From contig JAQFVV010000014.1 in the NCBI GenBank assembly GCA_028023455.1, positions 1,553,336-1,617,335 on the forward strand: a DNA stretch of 64,000 nt, written 5' to 3'. Below are positions 58,291-64,000 of this stretch, piece by piece. Position 1 is the stretch's first letter, and every line of letters starts with the position of its first letter. The notes beneath the pieces are model-generated. The model was given only the letters and a program-made list of their open reading frames with translations, did not search any database and was not told the origin of the DNA. The translations under genes were made by a program, and so were the position numbers. The stretch comes from Epiperipatus broadwayi (taxonomy: Eukaryota > Onychophora > Udeonychophora > Euonychophora > Peripatidae).

Positions 58291-59275
58291 TCAGATTTCC
58301 CACAATTCTGTTATCTTAACATTTGATGACTGGCGATTCATTAAAATTTGACGATTTCTTGAAATCAACATAGCCTCTTTTATTTTACGTTTATTATGAC
58401 AACGTTCAATTTGAATAATTTTCATATTTTTATAATCAAATTTAAATCCATATTGACAAGATTTATTATGATCAAATATAACAGATGATGAAGGTTTATT
58501 TACATCTGTTCCATATTGATTCTCTTTTTGAATAATTCTATTATATAAAAGCATATGTTCTTTTATTCTCTTCTCAAATGTACACTTAGATTCACCAATG
58601 TATTGTACGCCGCATCCACATATCAATCTATATATAATAGAATTTTGATTAAACTTTGAATTTTGAATTTTAGAATTATTAAGCAATCTATTTATGTTAT
58701 TTGTAGAGAAAAAAGCAATATGACACAAACCATTATAAATTTTCCTAATAAACTTGACCTGCTCATCTGATATAAATGGTATTGAAATCCATTTCATTTT
58801 GATATTTTTATTTTTAATTTTATTATAGTGTTGATTTCTTTTAAATCCTTTAATAATATTAGCAATAGCATTTTTATAATAACCAATTTTCAACAAGTCA
58901 TTAACAAATAAATGTACATTTTTAATTTTATCACTAGAATATTTGCATAATTTTTCATTTCAAAATAAGAATGATTTCAATCCAGACAGCTTATGACACA
59001 TAGGTACATGTGATTCATATGGAATAAAACCTCTAGTTTCAATTGGTTTAATTAACATAAGATAATCCAAACTGTAATCATTAATAGTAACTTGAATATC
59101 CAAGAATTTTATGGAATTGTATTTCTCTTTAGTTATAACCCATTTTATATCCTTAATCTCATTTAATTCATTAAATAAATTGATTATTAATTCTTGTTTT
59201 CCACAAATAAAAACATCATATCCACATATCTATGATATACTTTAATTTCTTGATATTTCAATTGTTTTAAAATTT
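58291..59275 (-). pseudogene. Penelope-like element, third lineage: RT end + GIY-YIG endonuclease
   Basis: The open frame 58896-58291 (201 aa) contains a GIY-YIG nuclease: IYRLICGCGVQYIGESKC (residues about 88-105), R110 and H114 in KRIKEHM, then SSSVIFDHNKSCQYGF and KIKEAMLISRNRQI. Upstream, out of frame, the RT end is readable: KVYHRYVDMMFLFV (about 59235, where YVDD reads YVDM), SIKFLDIQVTIND (about 59110), then GFIPYESHVPMCHKLSG. It is 5'-truncated at the TA run near 59285. The nuclease frame is intact for its length, which is unusual among PLE copies here. Confidence 0.75.
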
Positions 59276-59740
59276 TACTTTCATATATATATATATATAT
59301 ATATAAAACTTAAAAAATAAAAATAAAGTCAGTTTAAATTACCACCATAAGACACAAAGACAAAATAGATGGACATAAGACACAAAGATACATATTCCTC
59401 ATTTACTGGTTAAGATTAATTTATTTAACATTAATAGTGTAGATATTTTGGGTAAACTATATACAGTTTACTCATTATTATAATACACCTAGTCTTTCAT
59501 TCCTATTTGGACAGGAAGCCATCTAGAACATTGAATCCTAGTCCTGTTGTAGGTTTGTGGAAGTCATATTTTTTCTTTGGAAAGATAATTATAATATTAG
59601 AATAATGTATCATTAAACAATTGGTAATTGATTACGCTAATTGGAAAGTATTTTATTTTAAAATAAATTGAATCATTTCACAATTTCAATTAGTTATGAT
59701 AGGGGAGGGAAATGGGAAAAGGTATAATAAAGATATTTGT

Positions 59741-60091
59741 ATATTCATACTTGTGTGTCTCTCTTGTTATTTTAGTATATAACTTTAATATTGAAAATGA
59801 TTGCATCCTCTGGAGAAATAGTTTACTGGAATTATTAGTCTGTGAAAGATTACCTGTATGTTCATACTTGTGTGTCTCTCTTGTTATTTTAGTATATAAC
59901 TTTAATATTGAAAATGATTGCATCCTCTGGAGAAATAGTTTACTGGAATTATTAGTCTGTGAAAGATTACCTGTATGTTCATACTTGTGTGTCTCTCTTG
60001 TTATTTTAGTATATAACTTTAATATTGAAAATGATTGCATCGTCTGGAGAAATAGTTTACTGGAATTATTAGTCTGTGAAAGATTACGCTA
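59741..60091. repeat. 117-bp tandem repeat, three units
   Basis: TTCATACTTGTGTGTCTCTC starts at 59744, 59861 and 59978. Units differ by only a few bases, e.g. CATCCTCTGG versus CATCGTCTGG in the third. Since 117 is a multiple of three, frames of 126 aa (plus) and 116 aa (minus) stay open; neither has a recognised domain. Confidence 0.9.
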
Positions 60092-60204
60092 GAAAAAGAT
60101 TGTGGCCATGTTTTGTTGAAACAGATATTACTGTCCTCCTATCTTTTTCACCTTTATGTCTCCACAGACACATCTATGCCGGTTTTAAACACTCTTTAGT
60201 ACAA

Positions 60205-60345
60205 GTGTATATGTATCCACACAGTGGTATATGCCTTTGCACAGCTGTATATATGTTTACACAGTTGTATATATATCCACACAGTGATATATTCATTTAC
60301 ACAGTTTTATATGCATTCAAACAGTTGTATGTTTATTGTCACACA
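60205..60345. repeat. 20-bp minisatellite
   Basis: About seven units of the form GTATATNNNTNCACACAGTT (GTATATATGTTTACACAGTT at 60247). The ORF 60076-60360 is created by it. Confidence 0.8.
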
Positions 60346-60480
60346 TACAAGCACCTATAAATGATAGTGATATTAATTTTTGTATAGATATATTGCAGCA
60401 TTTATATAAATAATATATTGTGTAAGGGTTATTTTATTTAGAAAATGTAGCTAAATAATCTTTAGCAAGTTTGGTTTAAA

Positions 60481-60594
60481 TGAATTATAAATTACATGCG
60501 AAATTCACAGATTGGTAATAAAACAGTTTAGAATAATTGAATTATAAATTACATGCGAAATTCACAGATTGGTAATAAAACGATTTAGAATAAT
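60481..60594. repeat. 57-bp tandem duplication
   Basis: TGAATTATAAATTACATGCG starts at 60481 and 60538; units differ by two bases near their ends (ACAGTTT versus ACGATTT). Confidence 0.85.
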
Positions 60595-60599
60595 TCGCA

Positions 60600-63280
60600 A
60601 GTAGTATCAAATGGTTCCTGGGTTATTAACATTATTAATATTGTTCTAGAGCTCATTACAAATTCATTACGATTGTAATGAATTTCTTTTCCCAGATCAA
60701 GCCAGTAAAAGTTTGGGCAATAAAATAAAAAAAGATCAGAGTCAAAAGAAATTGACTGCTGTAAAACTTAGAGGAAGTTTGAATTGTGTTTTAAAATAGA
60801 TAGTCGCTGGTTTTTGATCTGGGATATATACATATTGCAGATTTTTTAAGTTAACATTATTCTTTGGCTTGCTTTCCTGTAAATTATTGTGGAGACCAGA
60901 TTCCAAAATGATCGAGTAAAATAATATATTTACTGGCTCTTTAGCCAGAATGCTGCTCTCAGTTCCTCTAAACATACTTTAAATAGACTTTCCAGTAACC
61001 TGCATGGAGAATATGAAGAAATTTAAAACCTATCTGAAAGGCCACTGAAAAACTATGCTACTGTTTGACGCCCTACACTATCATTGATATACGCTTCAAG
61101 TCCAACCAAGGAGGCAGAGTGATGGTAATAATTTTAAAAACTGCAGTATGAACTTTAATCTATAAATACTTATAACACTTTAAAAAGAACGTTCTATCTA
61201 AATTATCAAACTCTTTAATTTTTACCCTATTATAAAAAGAAACTGTCAATCTGTGTAACTTTATATATAATGTAAAAGAAAAAAAATCACTTACTTTAAT
61301 TTTATAAACTGCTGAAATCTTTTATGAATTAAAAGATTTCATATTTTTTTATACTCATTAAATGTCCGAAATTTATTCTCTTCAATTCTTACAAACTAAC
61401 GGTCTTGCCTAATTTTAGTAATTTTAATATTTTGTTTAAATGCATTTTGTTTATGTTTAATATGTGATAATATGCTCAGATTTCGAAACAATGAAACTAA
61501 GTAAGTAATTTATAAAGGAGATAATTGTAATCTTCACTTAGACATTTTAAAAGTATTGTTTATTTTATTGAATCATTGTTTCGAAATTATAATATTGGTA
61601 ATAAACGAATGCGCTAACCACTCGTTATTATCATAGTTATATATATTGTAAAATCGTATTTTTTCAAGGTTTGCTTAACCGATCTTATATTATAACCTTT
61701 AATATCTATTAGTTGGAAGGGGATATATATATTGTCTAGAGATGATAAAGTATATTTGCTAATGTTTGTATTAAGTCCCATCGAATATACTTTCCCTCCT
61801 TAATTAAGAATATTTATATGCAGATTCAGGATCTTAACTAGATTATTTATTATATAGTTTAAGCCCATTTTATTAGCATACTTATAATGCTAATTTTAAG
61901 AACTGTTTTGAAATAGCTTGACAGATAAAAGCTATCTGTTTTAGGCGCAATTAATTATATGCATACTTATTGCTTTATATATATATATATATTGCGTGCA
62001 TTGCAGGTGTGTCTTTATATAATACACTTATGTGTTACGTTTTGCTGCATCATACATGGGTTCACGGTAGCAAACCGCCCCATCATTTAGTTCGGGTTAT
62101 GGCTATCTTCAATAGAACTGGAGCGTGTGGACCCATATTTTTCCTAAAGCCAATCCGACTTCCTGAACTTTATGTTCATATATCAATAGCAGCAAACTGT
62201 CGGTCTCAGAGCAAACCGAGCATTTGATGCTGAAGCTCTTGAATAATCACTCACTCGCACTGCAAGTTTATTTCTTTAATATTTTATATAGCGCCATAGC
62301 ACATATATGTGAACCTAATGGTAACCAGTTCTTTTTCCCATATTAATTAATCATTCAGCTTTAGACTGGAGTTTGAATCTGGGTTATCAGGTTGAATCTG
62401 CATGATACTGAGTTTATTTAGTTGCTCATTTAATTAGTATATATAACAGCCATTAAAATTGGCTGTACTCATCATCATCTCTACTAAAGTATCAACTTCT
62501 AACTTAAGCAAGTCAAATTCATAAGATGAGCATATTAAATAATTAGGCATGACCTCTATAACTCACACATACATGTATTGTAATATGTTTAAAAGGGAAC
62601 AGATGTACTTGATAACAGTCCCAACTATTTTACATGCTTGCCTATATTGAATACCTTGTGAAGATTATACAATCCCTGCCATTATGATATTTTATGTTAG
62701 ATCATTTTTTATTCTTTTAATAAATCTTTTTAAATATAAATTGGTGTATATCTTTCTTGCTCAGACTCTAGATCAAGCCAAACCACAGTATCTTATCCAA
62801 TCCATAGTATTTTATCCAATCCACAGTATATTATTAAATTTCACAGTTCATTACTCCAATTTCTTAATGATTTTATATGCTATATGTGTATATCTGGTAG
62901 TTATGATTAATAGAATGTTAAGTGCTATATATCACCCATTTAGTTGGGTTAGTATTGACCTTAGGTCTCATGTTTCTACCTGTTCTATGTTGGCTCGCGG
63001 TTAAATGAGGACTGAGTGTAGCCTCAGGAATGTCACTCATAAGGTGGTAAATTTGGAGTACTGGTAGATGAGTTGGAGTTTGGTCGGATTAGAGGTCTCA
63101 ATCCGGTCAGCTTTGGTATATTTTGCTTGGGCTCTGAATTTTGTTGCATGAGTGTACAAATCTGACTGTTACAATGTACATAAATAAACACTACAATCAT
63201 TAAATATTTCTTGGTCTAATGCTAGGCTATCCACCTAATGACACCATTGTACCAGCCTACTATAATCTTAGTAGTTTGGT
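60600..63280. other. AT-rich spacer with one CpG-richer island
   Basis: No gene identified. 62030-62240 is clearly richer in G+C and in CpG than the rest (eight or more CpG in 200 bp) and overlaps a short ORF (61970-62227) without a known domain. A small repeat (TTATCCAATCCA.AGTAT) is at 62792-62830. 62990-63180 is also G+C-richer (TGAGTTGGAGTTTGGTCGGA) and unidentified. Confidence 0.45.
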
Positions 63281-63289
63281 GGCTTTAAA

Positions 63290-63870
63290 GCATTTTGAAC
63301 CATTCCAATATAGAATCTTTGTTGCAGCTTTTAAGAAAAGATATCCTTAGGGAATGGAAGGCACAAGATGATGAAATTTTGAAACAATTAAAGGTAAGTT
63401 TATAAAGCAAATAATGCTGGCCTATCCTGATTCTGAAAAACATGTTTATGTTCAGACTGACAGTAGTTGCTATGGATTATGAGATACTCTATTCTAGATC
63501 AAGAAAACAACAATCCAGGAGGTCTCAATTTTATTTGCAGATACTCTATTCTAGATCAAGAAAACAACAATCCAGGAGGTCTCAATTTTATTTGCCAACT
63601 ATTGAAGGACTCAGAAAAAACTACAACTGTCATATGAGCCTTTCAAAAATGTTTGCCAGTTTCTACTCAGGTCTCGGGTAATTGTGATTAGTGATCTTAA
63701 AATCCTTGATTTACTGAATCACAGCTACTTAACGAAGTCATTTGGTAAGGTAGAATTTGTTACTTTAGGAATTTAATTATACCATCCAGCATTCCAAGGG
63801 TTCAGAAAATGTTTTTGCTGATATATTAAGTCACAATCCTGTTCATGAGAATCAGGCACACATGTGCTGA
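63290..63870 (+). pseudogene. Ty3/gypsy RNase H relic, near the window end
   Basis: In changing frames: ILAYPDSEKHVYVQTDSSCY then GL (about 63413-63482, the RNase H start l..pd......l.tDaS..g.G), LSKMFASFYSG-like sequence, then NYTIQHSKGSENVFADILSH (about 63775-63834), the conserved f.i.h..G..N..aD.LSR end of gypsy RNase H. It carries an exact 57-bp tandem duplication (63483-63539, 63540-63596). Possibly the continuation of element III pol, displaced by about 7 kb. Confidence 0.65.
63483..63596 (+). repeat. exact 57-bp tandem duplication in RNase H relic
   Basis: GATACTCTATTCTAGATCAA begins both units and they are identical by eye except the last base. The length, a multiple of three, keeps the frame, so 19 residues are repeated in 63442-63681. 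Confidence 0.9.
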
Positions 63871-64000
63871 TGATGTAAATATCACTACATTAACATTACC
63901 ATGAGCTTGTGGAAATAGACTTCAGTCACTTAGTAGATAGGCAGAGAGTTAATTCTTATGCAGGTAAATATTTTTATGCATTGAAATGGGGAGAATCAGA

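Noticed and set aside
59741-60345. CRISPR-like array
   Set aside because: Units are contiguous tandem repeats without spacers, and the genome is eukaryotic.

Overview
This is an AT-rich (roughly 70% A+T by eye) stretch of an animal nuclear genome. I find no multi-exon host gene. Almost everything recognisable is transposable element: Penelope-like elements (PLEs, GIY-YIG type), an RTE/BovB-like LINE, a Tx1/L1-like LINE relic, several Ty3/gypsy-type LTR elements, and small DNA transposons (MITEs), with many minisatellites and long hairpins. GIY-YIG PLEs together with RTE and Ty3 elements suggest a metazoan, probably an invertebrate. The species cannot be fixed from the sequence.

Left third (1-21.4 kb): a nest of insertions. 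A minus-strand PLE (about 1355-5790) has a copy of its 3' module at its 5' side (pseudo-LTR layout). Its 3' tail is broken by a 1334-bp element with terminal inverted repeats and TA duplications, which itself carries a 208-bp hAT-like MITE with 8-bp duplications. Head to head with it is a plus-strand PLE of the same family. That second PLE is cut in two (5796-6415 and 19959-about 21440) by a 13.5-kb LTR retrotransposon lying on the minus strand with about 3-kb LTRs and a 4-bp ATAC duplication. A third LTR copy (11664-14825) sits inside it. The element keeps a broken gag-like ORF ending in an RNase-H-like tail, a pentapeptide minisatellite and a 5' minisatellite leader, but lacks most of pol.

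The shared 3' module of this PLE family holds a tRNA-like sequence (A and B boxes) followed by a decayed hammerhead-ribozyme-like motif. It is seen in three copies and is the most unusual signal in the window.

Middle (21.4-44 kb): a Tx1/L1-like LINE 3' end (22.4-23.4 kb), a duplicated segment with tRNA-like sequence (26.1-26.9 kb), a two-copy interspersed repeat (26.9-27.85 and 36.0-37.05 kb), and a nearly complete RTE LINE (29758-32990) with 8-bp flanking duplications, one internal deletion and a late stop. Long hairpins follow at 35.07 and 38.84 kb, paired TA-centred palindromes at 35.7 and 44.0 kb, a third PLE lineage (39.18-41.36 kb) with an inverted copy of its own 3' end, and an 84-bp satellite (43.4-43.9 kb).

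Right third (44-64 kb): a Ty3-type element (44127-52915) with primer-binding site, gag with 20-residue repeats, integrase tail, polypurine tract and LTRs of unequal length. After it come relics of another Ty3 gag-protease-RT (53.8-56.5 kb), an RT N-terminal scrap (57.2 kb), a diverged PLE RT/GIY-YIG on the minus strand (58.2-59.28 kb), tandem repeats (59.7-60.6 kb), and a Ty3 RNase H relic running off the end (63.29-64 kb). No cellular pathway is encoded; the relations between features are those of nested insertion and decay.
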